A stretch of 64,000 nt of DNA from positions 744,001 to 808,000 of the forward strand of contig CAWUHX010000115.1 of assembly GCA_963922205.1 (NCBI GenBank), read 5' to 3'. Within the stretch, counting starts at the first letter, position 1. Each line of letters begins with the position of its first letter. The position numbers and the translations under genes were made by a program. The notes beneath the pieces were generated by a model that did no database searches, was not told the origin of the DNA, and saw nothing but the letters and a program-made list of their open reading frames with translations. Origin of the DNA: Romanomermis culicivorax. Taxonomy: Eukaryota; Nematoda; Enoplea; Mermithida; Mermithidae. Positions 37,032 to 48,512 of the stretch are shown here, in pieces.

Positions 37032-37640
37032 CAGCGTTTTTTTTGTGCACAGTGTGCCAATTTGTGCCAATTGGCACAAGAGGTTAAAAAAATTTGTGCC
37101 AAGGGCACAAACATTTTTTTCCTACTAGAAACATATAAAAACTGCTGAAAAGTTTTATGCAAAAGGGTTCAAAAGGTTTTTAGGGGTTCAACGCATTACT
37201 TTTTTGTAAAAATCGTGCCCAACCTATTTTTTAGCTAACCATGTCAGTGAGATAAGAAAAAACTGCGCGAGTAGTTCACGACGACTCGAAAAGAAATGGA
37301 ATGCTCGATGCTGAGAAGATTTAAATAACTCTAGAATTGTTCAGGAAGTTCGAATTGATTCAATTTTTGACTACGGACATGTATACTTAAGAACAATGTT
37401 AATATTAGTGAATATAAAGTCGAAAATTGTTAAAATTTTCGGTCGGAGCAACGTACTATGACCAACAATATCGCGTTTTCTATGGGTCAAGCACAAAAAG
37501 TAAGAATTTCAGTTTTGAATCCGAATGTGACTGAAATTCAAAATTTATTTCCACTCGTCATTTATTGACAGCCTATAAACTTTGCTGCAACGATGCTGAT
37601 ACACTGTTCATCCGAAGAGAACCCGTTCGCGTCAAATACG
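37032..37640 (+). mobile_element. Fragment of hAT-type element, family M5
   Basis: Starts CAGCGTTTTTTTTGTGCAC, followed by TTGGCACAA palindromes and a segment shared in reverse complement with about 42400-42840 (AGATAAG, TCGTGCCCAACC). The right end is not resolved. Confidence 0.5.
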
Positions 37641-37677
37641 AGTAGATAAATTATTTTCATTGACTTTTTAAGCTTTT

Positions 37678-37762
37678 CCAAACTGGTGGGGGGTGGGTGA
37701 TGTTGGGTACATGGTTGGCCAAGTTGGGCGGTCCCCCCTCCCCCCCCCCGAGTACAGGTATG
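37678..37762 (+). repeat. Partial poly-G MITE, family M1
   Basis: Shares GGGTACATGGTTGGCCAAGT and the terminal TACAGGTATG with full M1 copies. The left half is missing. Confidence 0.6.
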
Positions 37763-38423
37763 TGCTCGCTTCGCTTGGCAAATGGGCAATACTTACTCTT
37801 TTGCCAAAACTGCCGCCTTACAGTGCTTTTCTTACGACCCGCGATAATATTAACAAAGTATCAACCTGCCAAAAAAGCTGCGTAATCATGTACAAACGTG
37901 ACGGACCGCACCGTCAAGGCTTATTTACACTTGCCTTTTTCGACGGAAGGAATGGATCGCCAACAGTTTGAAACGTTCAGCTAGAAATACCACTTTCGAT
38001 CGGAAAGGAAAACTGGAATTTTGCGGAAAACGAACCTCCAACCGAACTGAACGGAACGAAAATTTCTCTTTCGTTCGGTAACGCTGTCGATTGCATTCCG
38101 TTCCGCTCCATCGAAAAACCCAAGTACTCTGACGGAAAAGGATTGTCACTTAGAAGATGCATTGGTAGTCCAAACTTTTCCCATGCCAAGAAACTTGGGA
38201 GAATTCTGCAAATGATGCAAAAATTGAACGATCGAAAACCTTTCTCCAACTTTCCGCTAGATACGATTGTGGATTCACCGTCAAGTTTTCCTTTTTATCA
38301 TACCCTGCCCTTCGCACTATTGAACGATTCTTAACTCTGCCACCTATTTTGTAGATGAATATCATACAAAATTAAAGTCCCGTATTTCTACAATTATTGC
38401 GTAACAAAAACAACAATAAAACG
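37763..38423. other. Intergenic stretch 3' of POLR3G
   Basis: No gene recognised. Somewhat GC-richer than its surroundings with open frames on both strands, none showing a known domain or splice signals. Confidence 0.4.
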
Positions 38424-40042
38424 TTAATAAGTCGCCTCTCCGTCAAGATTATCGTCCGATTCGTCAGCGTAATCTTCGCCATTATCAAAATAGCTTTGGA
38501 TATAATCGTTATCCTATAAATTCATAAGAATGAGTCGATTTGGCATGCCGTAACGAGCAATGTATAACTTTACTTCTTCCTGATAATCTTCGTCCGAAAG
38601 TTCCTGTTCGTCTTCATTCTTGTCCACATTTTCTTCGTCATTTGACTTTTTCGCCGTCTTGTCAACATTATCATCCAGTGTATCAGCATCTTTAACCGTA
38701 TTTTCTTTTTTCTCCAATGCCTAGAATTAAAAACTTAGAAAAATTAGGTCAACATTATTATAAACTGAAACGCTTAACTTCTAAAACTACAGCTGATTTA
38801 ACTACTGAACAAAAAATGGAATAAAATGGGGTTCTATGGTACATGCACAGCACAGAAATCCTGCTGGGGGTCAGCCAGGACAGGGGGTGGAATACTAATT
38901 TTTTTCGTTCTTAATAGCGAAAAGAAAGGTCTCAAAACGCCTTCTAACATCCGAGCAGCATATTCTTCAATCTATATTAGTCAAATACGTGAAATTATCT
39001 GCTTAAACAGCACGTTTTAAAGTTTTGATGTCACTTTTTTGGAATCAAGTATGATTTGTTTTAAAAAATTGTCAAACTACAGCATCATTTCCATTTCTAT
39101 GAAGACATTCTCTTCTTTCTTGCTCATTTTCTTTCGTCATCTTCTCAATCATTGCTGGAAAAGTCAAATCTGCTGGGGGTCAGCAAGTATCTGCTGGGGG
39201 TCAATGAAAATCTGCGGGGGTCAAACCCCCGACGTGCATGTATGCCTATGATCCAATTATTTTAAAATGAGACCCGGACTGTTGACGCTTTTGCGGGTGA
39301 AGTATTGTGGACACTTTTCCCTCATACCTGTAATTGGGGGGAGTTTGAGGAGCGGGGACACCCAGTCTCTTTAAAAAAACAGAGGACAATGACCGCAGGT
39401 ATGTAAGTATTGGTATTATTCCTCTGAAAATTTTCAAAAACTGACAATCGATCCGATGTGATAAACAAACATAATGAAATAATGCTTGCCTCTAAAGTCG
39501 CTTTGAACTTGGAATCTTGTTCAATTCTCGCTCTTTTATTCGCAAATTTGGGTATTTCGCCGCTTGAAATATTTAACATACCTTTCGGCCATAAAATTCT
39601 GGGCAGACGATTATAATCTCAAAATAATTATCGAGAAGAATGGACAAAATACGAAATTCGTATTAAAAAAGCTTACTAACGGACCAAGTCGCATTCCGAC
39701 GTTTTTTGAATTTATCAGAATAGCGCTGAATTTCCGACTTGGAATTTCTCGGCTTTATATAATAAGGCGATTCGTGCATACGGCGTAAAAATTCTTGTTT
39801 AGACTCGACCATGTATTCGTAATCGCTCGTAGTCGCTAAGGATAATGGTTTAACGTCTAAAGACTGAAGAATTTTTGAAAGGGAAACAAGTCTGTCAGAT
39901 CTGAATTGAGAAAAATTACGGGAAATAACGTAGGCGCCGGAATAGCATTGGAAGGTTTACTAAAATCGGTACGTTGCAAACCCAAAGCATTTGCCAATAT
40001 ACTAAGGCCCGAAGTTTTACCGCCACGACCACCACGCGACAT
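38424..40042 (-). CDS. POLR3G: RNA polymerase III subunit RPC7 (POLR3G/Rpc31 family), five exons
   Basis: Subunit of the RPC3/RPC6/RPC7 subcomplex of nuclear RNA polymerase III, needed for promoter-directed initiation. Exons: 40042-39920, 39863-39677, 39617-39490, 38720-38574, 38513-38424; all phases agree and give 224 residues, the usual family length. N-terminus is Gly/Arg-rich (MSRGGRGGKT), then PAPTLFP. Exon 2 has EYMVESKQEFLRRMHESPYY and EIQRYSDKF, exon 3 RILWPKGM, exon 4 a Lys/Asp/Glu tail, and exon 5 the diagnostic acidic C-terminus (DNDYIQSYFDNGEDY, DESDDNLD). Intron 3 begins GC (GCAAGC), a GC-AG intron; introns 1, 2 and 4 are 56-60 bp. Intron 3 holds a MITE-like insert. Confidence 0.9.
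38838..39245. mobile_element. MITE-like insert in POLR3G intron 3
   Basis: Ends look like a short inverted repeat (TACATGCAC / GTGCATGTA). The interior has repeats of TGCTGGGGGTCAGC (38866, 39172, 39193) and a G-rich right end. Flanking duplication unclear. Confidence 0.4.
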
Positions 40043-40888
40043 TTTGAATTTTTGTCAATAATTGATTATCTATATAAACAACGACGAGAAAATTAGATGA
40101 GAATAAACATACATGTAAATTTTTATTTGCCTTCGGCAAAAAAAAACTGTTTAGGAGTCAGAAACCTGCAAAAAATGAGGAAAAATATTGAGAAAATTCT
40201 CGCTTTGTTAGTCAAAATGAGCTCATGAAGAATATATTGGTGTTCTGAAGGAGCGGGTGAAGCATGTTAACAATAGAGTTCTCTTCTCGGTCTTTGAATT
40301 TTTGGATTTTCAATTTCTAAAACGCTGGAAAATAAACCTTCACAACGTTGAGAAATGAATTAAAATCAAACTGACGAAGTGTAATTTGTTCCACATTCCG
40401 GCGCGACGAGCGGGAAAAATCTTCGGGTTTTTATATTCTCTACAATGCTGGAAAATAAATCTCTACAACAGATATTCGTGAACAGAAGTTCTAAAATCGC
40501 AGTCTAGAATGATGTCTTCAATTTCCATCTTCAATAAACGCAAAAGTTCAGGTTGCAAAAATTAAAAAATTCCAAGGCTCAAGAGAAAAAATTGAGAGAA
40601 TTGATGAAAAATCTCTATTTTCGGCGACATAATTGACTGCTAACGATTAGAAAATGAAACGAGCTAACTTAATTGATAGAAACTGTTGAGCGTTAATTAG
40701 TAAGTCGAAGTAGATATGCTAATGGCCGCGCCTGATAGAAAATAGTTATCATTTTGAGATTTTGACCCTTTTAAGTCCACCAAAACGCATCCTTTCGGTT
40801 CTGAACTCCTCAAAACGTTTTCCACAATGAGAACCATACCCGAAATTTTTTTCCTCAAAACACCACATTTGAGGAAAAAACGGTGGTT
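40043..40888. other. Intergenic repeat remnants
   Basis: AT-rich sequence. The right part (about 40740-40888, ending TTTGAGGAAAAAACGGTGG) matches the reverse complement of about 63020-63190, so it is part of a further dispersed non-coding family. No gene seen. Confidence 0.45.
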
Positions 40889-40952
40889 GGGACCCCCACC
40901 CCAAAATTTTGGTTTACCCTCCCCCCAACTGGTCGGACCTCTTACAGGTATG
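40889..40952 (-). repeat. Partial poly-G MITE, family M1
   Basis: CCAACTGGTCGGACCTCTTA followed by CAGGTATG matches one M1 end in reverse orientation. The rest of the element is absent. Confidence 0.55.
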
Positions 40953-41514
40953 CCTTTAGCACTATTCGATTTGATTCGTATGGCTGTTCTGTTGAGTTGA
41001 GTTATTCTAATCTAAAAGCTAAAGATTCATATTCAATCATTTAACTTATGTTTGAATTGTTCTTGGCTGATTCTTCTTTAGCCGACGTTGATAGTTTATA
41101 TTTTAAGATATAGTTTATTTTTTATTAGTCAATATTAGTCTTAACACCATGTTGCGTTTGCTTCATTTTTACTTGGTTCAGACTCATTATTTTGAAATTA
41201 AAAAAACCGGATAAAACCCATAAGAACCCAAATTCGAAATTTTGAAAATGGTTTTTTCCCAGCCCTGCTTGAAATGTGAGCTGTGTTCCGTTTGTGCCAA
41301 TTCCTTGATTTTTAGACGTTTTGGTGGCTGAAAATACAAAAATTTGAAATTTTTTTACAAGTCGATTCCCTTCCCAATTAGGGTCCAAACTGACATTTTC
41401 GGACTTCTCAAGTTGCCAGCTATCAAGATCAGTTCGATCGAAAATCCAGGAACTCATGGCTATCAGGAACTCGTTTGCATAAAATCTGCACACATCTCAC
41501 ATAGTCTTTGTCGC

Positions 41515-41735
41515 TACAGAAATATCCTACCTACTCCAAGAATCGAACCTGGTCCACCAGCCTATGGACTTAATGCGTTTACCACGACACAATTTCACCA
41601 GAAAGTATAAACACTATATTCCTTCAAGACCCTCGATACTATTTTAACTAACAACTTTATTTGGAAGAGCCTCGACAGCTGCTGTACCCTAAGCCTAAGC
41701 CTAAGGAAAATTTTAAAGGAAAAATAAATGTCTAC
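41515..41735 (-). repeat. tRNA-like dispersed repeat, copy 1
   Basis: On the minus strand: an A-box-like GTGTCGTGGTAAACGC and a B box GGTTCGATTC about 40 bases later, as in tRNA-derived sequences. The tract to 41735 (AAGCCTAAGCCTAAGG) is shared with 43073-43310. No acceptor-stem pairing, so not a tRNA gene. Confidence 0.5.
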
Positions 41736-41803
41736 TCACTTGTCACAGAAATTCATGCTCAAAATTAACAAAAAATTCATATAACAATAATAAGGCTGAG
41801 AAG

Positions 41804-42259
41804 CATACATGTAACGGAGCTCCGAGGTCTGGGGGGGGGGGGGGGGGGGTTGGAGCACTTTCTTGGGGCCGGGGGTCAGTAATTCCCAAAATTTTGGTGG
41901 GAGGGGTCCCTGGAGGAAAAAAATTCGATTTTTTCTATGAAAAATCTCCGAAAAAACGGTTAAAAAAGTAGTAATTTTTGTCTAAAAAATGATAAAATAT
42001 GTACTTATAGCGCGAAGCGCCGAGAAAATTGGCGTTTCTGACCATTTTTTGTTCAAAAATTGACATTTTTCATGGAAAAAATGACATTTATCAGTATTTT
42101 TCCGATTAAAACTATGGGGGGTCCCTAGGGCTACCATATGGCTAGCCAAAGGATTGGAAAATCCTGGGGGGGGGGGTCGCCCAATGGCTAGCCATATGGT
42201 CGCCGATTTCTGGGGGGGGGGGGTTCCCATAGCACTTCCCCCCCCCAATTACATGTATG
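41804..42259. mobile_element. Non-autonomous hAT-type MITE, family M2, copy 2
   Basis: Ends CATACATGTAACGGAG and CAATTACATGTATG. Interior matches 7728-8155, including GGATTGGAAAATCC between inverted GGCTAGCC copies. Long G runs (about 41831-41850, 42168, 42212). Flanks are similar (CTGAGAAG / GGCTGAAG). Confidence 0.75.
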
Positions 42260-42399
42260 GGCTGAAGGCGACTTATAAAATTTGGCCCATTTTTCCCCTT
42301 ATTTAACTTCCCATAAATTGGTGCCCGATGTTTGCCGCCATCTAAACTAAAGTTTTCCAGATGTTTCAGGCCTTCCTCGACATAGTCAGGTTGTCGTTT

Positions 42400-42840
42400 C
42401 CCGTATCGCGCCTTATACCCAAAATTGATATCGTTGGTAATGGTACAACGTTTTGACCGAAAATTTACACAATTTTAGAGTTTATTTTCTCTAGTCCTTA
42501 CATTGTTGTTGAATATATACAGATATTTGTGGTCGAAAATTGAATCAATTTCAACTTCCTAAACAATCTTAGAGTTATTTAAATTTTATCAGCATTCCAT
42601 TTCTTTTTGAACTATTTTCTTGCATAGTTTTTTCTTATCTTATCTCACTGACATGATTAGCTGAAAAATAAGGTTGGGCACAATTTTTTACAAAATTAAT
42701 GCGATAAGCGCTAATTTTTTATCAAGCTTTTGGCCTAAAACTTTTCCGCAGTTTTGTTTCCAGTAGAAAAATTTTTTTTTGTGCCATTGGCACAAATTTT
42801 TTAAGTAGCACAAACTTCCGTACGTGCACAAAAAAAGCTG
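42400..42840 (-). mobile_element. Fragment of hAT-type element, family M5, inverted copy
   Basis: Ends GTGCACAAAAAAAGCTG at 42840, the complement of the M5 start at 37032, and shares the TGGCACAAA and CTGACATG/TTAGCT segments with that copy. The outer end is not resolved. Confidence 0.5.
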
Positions 42841-43072
42841 GTCCATCTTCTTAATGATTTTTCCATTGAGAGCTTTAGAGCTCCGTTGAACACTGAATGA
42901 TCAAAAACGTATGCTTGGTGTTTGAACAGCCAGTTTCTCTTTATTTATACACATCTAGGAACGAGTATATTTTAGCTGAAACTCTCAAATTTGCTCAAAT
43001 TGGACTTTTTCTAGTGTTTTGACACTTGAGAAAGGCTAGCCAGCACATTTTCAAAGCGCGGAATGGCCCCTA

Positions 43073-43310
43073 CAGAAAAATCCTACCTACATCAAGAATC
43101 GAACCTGGTCCACCAGACTATGGACTTAATGCGCATACCACTACACAATTTCCCCTGAAAGTATCAACACTATATTCCTTTAAGTAAGACCCTTGATACT
43201 ATTTAAACTAACAACTTCATTTGGAAGAGCCTCAACAGCGCTGCGCCCTTGGAGCGCAGCTGCTGTACAATAAGCCTAAGCCTAAGGAAAATTTCAAACG
43301 AAAAATAACA
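43073..43310 (-). repeat. tRNA-like dispersed repeat, copy 2
   Basis: Same organisation as 41515-41735: A-box-like GTGTAGTGGTATGCGC, B box GGTTCGATTC, shared 3' tract. Carries a GCGCTGC...GCGCAGC inverted insert absent from copy 1. Confidence 0.5.
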
Positions 43311-43324
43311 AACGAAAAATACTC

Positions 43325-43767
43325 CATACCTGTAAGACCATCGACCAGTTGGGGGGGGGGGGCCGGTAAATCCGAAATTTTTTTTGGGGGGGCGGGGTAG
43401 AAAAAAGTCGAAATTTTCCCCAAAAAAGGCCAAAAAACACACACTTTTTTGCAATTTTTTTTTTCCAAACTGGGAGGGGGTTTGGGGGGTTGGATGAATT
43501 TGGGTACATGGTTGGCCAAGTTGGGGGGGTCATACCTGTACTTAGGGGGGGGGGGGGTTGGGGGGACCCCCCCGACTTGGCCAACCCTGTACCCAAAATC
43601 ATTTACCCCCCCCCCCAAGTTTGGAAAAAATTTGCAAAAAAGTGTATGTTTTTTGGCCTTTTTTGGGAAAAATTTCGACTTTTTTCTACTCCCCCCCCCC
43701 AACTGGTCGGAGGTCTTACAGGTATGGGGGGGGGGGGGTCCCCCCAACCCCCCCAGGTACAGGTATG
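43325..43767 (+). mobile_element. Poly-G MITE (M1) interrupted by another M1 copy
   Basis: Outer copy: starts CATACCTGTAAGACC at 43325, breaks at 43530, resumes at 43727 and ends TACAGGTATG at 43767. Inserted in it is an inverted copy, 43531-43726. Both contain AGTCGAAATTTT, GGCCAAAAAA and GGTTGGCCAAGT, with G or C runs. Confidence 0.7.
43531..43726 (-). mobile_element. Inner M1 MITE (nested, inverted)
   Basis: Bounded by CATACCTGTACTTAG and CGGAGGTCTTACAGGTATG. Opposite orientation to the copy it interrupts. Insertion into a G run hides the target duplication. Confidence 0.65.
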
Positions 43768-44304
43768 CTATACTCACTAGTCACTAATCACAGAAATCAA
43801 TGAAAATCGAAATTATTAAAATACTAAACTCAAATTAGATTCCAAATTCGTTGACTTTCGACAATAAAGGGTAATATTTCCAACACGGTCAGAAAATTTG
43901 CATAATATATATAAAAGTCTGAAAATAGTTATATGTGAATCTTATGGCAAAATATCCTGCAGAATTTGAACCGGTCGTTCAAATTTCGTCATTACTTGTA
44001 ATAATTAAGAAATAATTATTTATGGTATAAACGGTGGGTAAAATTCATTTCGAGCGCTTCGCGCCCAAAATGAATTTTACCCAACATCTACTTATATGTG
44101 AACAACCCAACAAATTTTTTTTTTCGCATTTCCAGATTTTTTCACCAAAACCACCGATTTGGCGAAAAATAACGGTGGTTACGAATCAGACGTGGATTGT
44201 TCAGTAATATCTAAAAATTGAGAAAGTGAAGATAGAAAAACAGAATCCTCCAAGAATGGCAAAAACAGTAATGCAGTGAAATTGCACGCAGCGATGAAGC
44301 AAAC

Positions 44305-45560
44305 CAGTGTTTTTTTGTGTGCCAAAACATGGTTTTTGGCACAAAAAAATTTGAAATGACACAAAAAATTTTGAGCGTTTGAGCCAATTGAAACAAATTT
44401 TTTTTTTTGACTGGTCTAAGGCTAAATTTCCTTGATTTTTGGTCATTTTAAGGGCTGAAAACGTAAAATTTTCTCGGCGCTTCGCGCCGATTCAATGGGT
44501 TTGATATTGACTACTTTCCTTTGTCTCGAACGCGAGCGGATTCTATTCGAATAATTTATTGGTATTATCGCAACAGACTTTGAGATTGTCAATGACCGGC
44601 TAAAGAATAGAAATTGTCAACTTCACTCCCTCTGTTCATTCGGTTAGATTGAGAACCGAAAATTATATTTTTAGTGATTGATTCAAAGAAAAAAGTTGAG
44701 ATTTTTAGCACAATTATTCAACCAAAAGTCTACGTGAAGCGACTTTCGACTTAGCTTTTTTCAGGAGAAAACAATTATAGACAAGACATCCTAATTTAAT
44801 CTTTAATAATAGTTGTTAGGAAGGAGGCCGAAAAGTAAAGGAAAACTTCATGACAAAAAGTCTATAAAAATAGCTGAATTTTCGGCGCATTCAATTTCTT
44901 TTCGGATCGTAGAAACCGTTGTTTAGATCAGTTTTTCTTATCTCGCTGACGTGGTTAGAGAAAATAGAGCGAGCACGATTTTTATGCAAGTGAATGCGGT
45001 AGTGAAAGTAATCTTTAGTTAGTTTTCATCAAACTTGAAAGAAAGGAGGAAAAGAAATTTATTAAATGCAAAGAAATACAAGAAATATCAATAATACAGG
45101 AAAGCTCATGGACATGACAAAAGCACGTGCGCATTGAGCTTTAAAAAATGACTCAATTTAGATCGAAAGCAGGGCATATTGTTATAACTTTTGGCACGAA
45201 ACAGTTTTATGGTTTTCACTACGTTTTTAGAGTGAAAAAATTTTTTGTGTGGCCCTTTGTGCGAATCATACCTGTAAGACCTCCGACCAGTTGGGGGGGG
45301 GGGGGGGGGGTAAATCCGAAATTTTGGGGGGGGGGGGTAGGAAAAAGTCGAAATTTTTCCCAAAAAAGGCCAAAAAACATACACTTTTTGGCAAATTTTT
45401 TTAATTTTTTCCCAACTGGGGGGGGGGGGTTGGGGGGGGGAAAATGATTTTGGGTATAGGGTTGGCCGAGTTGGGGGGGGGGGGTCCCCCCCCCCCAACC
45501 CCCCCCAAGTACAGGTATGGTGCGAATTGGCACAAATGTCCGAGCACAAAAAAAACGCTG
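44305..45560 (+). mobile_element. Non-autonomous hAT-type element, family M5
   Basis: Starts CAGTGTTTTTTTGTGTGCC, ends CACAAAAAAAACGCTG. Perfect 8-bp duplication AAGCAAAC at 44297-44304 and 45561-45568. 1,256 bp including the nested M1 copy at 45267-45519. No transposase. Confidence 0.85.
45267..45519 (+). mobile_element. Complete poly-G MITE, family M1
   Basis: TIRs CATACCTGTA / TACAGGTATG with a perfect 8-bp duplication GTGCGAAT (45259-45266, 45520-45527). 253 bp. Reference copy that identifies M1 as hAT-type. Contains several G and C runs. Confidence 0.88.
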
Positions 45561-45568
45561 AAGCAAAC

Positions 45569-46182
45569 AGACGAAAAATTGAGCCGGGGGTAATTATCTA
45601 CAGTAAAAAATTCGTAGCCGTCAGTCGATAAAATTGCTTTGCAAGTTGCAACGATGTTTTCTGAAAGAAGAAAGTAATGCATGATTCCTCAGTTGGAGAT
45701 AACCTACATGCACATGGGGAGTTGGAGGGTCTGGAACACGAGCATGTCTTGATCGACCCCCACTAGATCCTGCTTCCTAGCATTGCACAAGAAGATGATG
45801 AAGGAAATTAGAATGAAAAGAAGAGAAAGTGTCACGACCTTTCTTAACGTTTTTGCAAACCCTGTTGCACCTACTGGAAAGTTACGACAGCAAAAAGCAA
45901 AGACTTTGGTTTTTTGTTATTTACCTGCTAAAAATTATTGAGATATATTGAAAAACGAGTGCAACGGCTCGAAGGTCGAAAGGCTTGAAATTAGCGATGG
46001 TAGGGAAAAGCTATTTTTCAAGTGAGGGATTCGTTTGCTTAGAGATCCCGTAACTAATGGGCAACTCTTTTCCCACAAAACAGCAACGTCAAACGGTTGC
46101 AAAAAAAGAACCGACAAAAGTCCAAGGAGGGAGTGTAACAATGGGCAAAAGCTGCCATTGTGCATTTTCCTCTGAACCCGTA
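45569..46182. other. Unassigned sequence left of the LTR element cluster
   Basis: No gene or clear repeat seen. Abuts the left LTR remnant of element B at 46183. Confidence 0.4.
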
Positions 46183-46337
46183 TGTCAGTGTTATGTCAGG
46201 GTTAAGTTAGGTTACTGTAAGATTGATATGTACTTAGGGGAGTTGAGTTTTCAATTTCAATTTCAAATCAAAGTAAACTTACAACCTTCGTACAAATACG
46301 AAATTCACGTTGATTTGATACGCAATGTAAACTGGTG
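46183..46337 (-). repeat. Left LTR remnant of element B
   Basis: Begins TGTCAGTGTTATGTCAGGGT and matches 55841-55993 in direct orientation with scattered differences. Cut at 46338 by the LTR of element C. Confidence 0.65.
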
Positions 46338-47223
46338 TGTAACGTACCTGCTAAAGCAGTACTGTAAATATGTAGCATACTGTATGTGATAGACATTTAT
46401 AAGATATTATTTATTTTCGCATTTTATCGTCTCAAGGGTGTCTGGGATTCACACCCAAACATTCCTATAAAATTACGTGAAGTACTTTATTTTGATCCGT
46501 TCACACCCCAGTAGCCCAATTAAGATGCCCCAATTAATTTGCACAAACAGCAGCTGTTCCCCTAGAACCTACACTAAACTACACATTCCACAGCTACTGT
46601 AATCCCCTGTAAAAATCGTAAACAACACCTGCACACAGTAAAATACGTAGAAGCCCCGCCAGACAGTAGTCTCAAGTGTAACGGTAGCGGCAGCCCCACA
46701 AAACATGTGTATACAGAGAAACCGATACAGAAAGCATGCACAGAAGCACAAAGGTGTGGCTAAGCCCACCGTAGAAAGCAAGCGAAGCACGGAAAGCATA
46801 CAGTACCAGGAAAGCATTAGAAAGGCATAACTAAGAAAGCGTAAAAAGCGTAGCAGGAAGCAACGATTGGCGGAAGAAGATGGACAGAAGCTTGACCTCC
46901 CGCAACGCCCAGGGAGTGGCCAAAAACGTCGTATAAAAGAAGAAGCAAAGCGTGATTTAGTTAGCTGTTAGATTGTTGTAATCATCTCGCTTTTGGTCCG
47001 CGGCCGTTCCCCTTATTTGCAAGCAACCGTCTTCGAAAGCAATTAAACTGTGTCGTATATTTTATTTGCAAGCAAACGTGCCGTCAATTTTTGTTATTCC
47101 ACATTCAAGCGACCGTCCATCATTGTTATCCATTTTGCCGTATTGTACGCCCGGGCCCCTTTGTTCCCCTCGTAGCGACTGTTGGTTAAAAGTAAAGTAC
47201 CTCACACAAATCTGGCCGTTACA
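46338..47223 (+). repeat. 5' LTR of element C
   Basis: TGTAACGTACC at the start (like the TGTAACG of element A), ACA at the end, followed five bases later by a primer-binding site. TATAAAAG promoter box at 46932-46939. The second LTR is missing, so the ends are inferred. Confidence 0.6.
46932..46939 (+). promoter_or_regulatory. TATA box in element C LTR
   Basis: TATAAAAG, about 290 bases before the LTR end, suitably placed to start the genomic transcript. Confidence 0.45.
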
Positions 47224-47228
47224 TATTT

Positions 47229-47236
47229 TGGTGACC
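47229..47236 (+). other. Primer-binding site of element C
   Basis: TGGTGACC just inside the LTR, matching the element B site. Confidence 0.55.
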
Positions 47237-47466
47237 GTACCGTACCTTTAACCACTGGAACTCCCTGCCCCCAATTAGGTGTACTCTTATCCGGGAATTT
47301 AGAAGCATTAGATAATACAGTAATAATCATTTCCTACAGTAAGACAGTATTCGTAGAAAGCAAACTGGAAATCCCCTCCAACGAAACATTAAGTGATAAA
47401 TTTAAATGAATACAGCGTGAAGCAAAAATTGAAGCATTTAAGCAGAAATCCCAGCGTAAACCAAGA

Positions 47467-48512
47467 ATGACCCACCAAATGCAAGATCATTTAGGAGAAA
47501 TCCTTAGAGAACAGATAAACGATTTATTTTCAGAACATTTTCGTACCCTACGCACAAAATCGAATCAGAATACAGTAAACCCTACCCTAATAGATGATCT
47601 AAGAACAGCAAACATTCGTAATAACATAGCAAATAATTTCTACGCGAAACCTACAGTATTCATGGGCGGCGTGACCCAACATTTTGGTGAATGGAACAAA
47701 AGATTAGAACAATTCATGGCACTCCAAGGCATGAAAGATACAGACCTACAGTTAAAATTGGCATGTTTAGAAATTCATTTAGGAGGAGCCACGTTAGCAA
47801 AATTCAAAAGTTTAGCAAATGCCCAAAACCTTCCCCACACATACGAGCAGTATAAAGTGGCATTACAGGCATTTTTCCCAAACAATAGAGATAATGAGCT
47901 ACATCAACAATTCTTACGCGAAAGAAAACAAAAGCAATCAGAAACAGTAACTGAATTCTTATTTGATCTAGAACATCTCGCAACCCTCCCCTACCCTAAC
48001 TTTAACACAGACGCACGAGAAATGATCATAAAACCCCTCTTTGTAGAAGGCATGCAAAACGAAATCAGGGAAGCAATTAAGTATAGAAGATTCGCGACTC
48101 TAAAAGAAATGTCAGATGAAGCAGCTTACATTGAACAGCAAATTCTTAGAAATGAGTTAAAATCTAACGCCCTTCCCTTCATACCCCCAAAACCCGAACC
48201 CATCTTTTCTCTAACCAAAAACACAGACCGACAGGACCTTTTGCATCAGTTGGAACAGCAAGTAAAAGATTTACAGTTGCAGATCAAACAAAAACCTCAA
48301 TCCCCACAACAGAGTAGCTACAACAATTTCAGTAACAATACTTTCAGCAGGAATAATGCTTACAGGAACAATACCACCCCTAGGCAACCCACATGCTTCC
48401 AGTGTGGACAAATTGGACACGTAGCTCGTAATTGTAAATCAGTAGGCACCCGAAAATCATGTGAAATTTGTTTCCGTAATAATCACAGTACATGTGATTG
48501 TAAAAGCCGATG
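47467..48512 (+). CDS. Element C gag (C-terminus replaced at the junction)
   Basis: Open frame from ATG 47467, no internal stops. Capsid region (FGEWNKRLEQFMALQGMK, RERKQKQSETVTEFLFDLEHL), coiled-coil-prone LEQQVKDLQLQIKQ, Asn-rich linker, then CCHC knuckle CFQCGQIGHVARNC and a second Cys/His cluster (CEICFRNNHSTC). Homologous to, but clearly diverged from, the element B gag. The frame runs a few codons past the junction to a TGA at 48544. Confidence 0.8.

Larger units (their letters stand above)
46338..48512 (+). mobile_element. Element C: 5' LTR plus gag fragment, fused tail-to-tail with element B
   Basis: A plus-strand element of the same lineage: LTR starting TGTAACG, primer-binding site, leader and an intact gag frame that stops matching after the second zinc knuckle at about 48512, where element B integrase begins in the opposite orientation. 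No pol and no 3' LTR. Confidence 0.75.

Noticed and set aside
41531..41590. tRNA gene suggested by GGTTCGATTC
   Set aside because: No acceptor stem or anticodon arm pairing, and the same sequence recurs in a dispersed repeat at 43.1 kb.
43203..43803. Several Pro-rich and Gly-rich ORFs on both strands
   Set aside because: They are translations of C and G runs in M1 MITE copies.
45106..45682. Pro-rich ORFs overlapping on both strands
   Set aside because: Same cause: the M1 MITE at 45267-45519.
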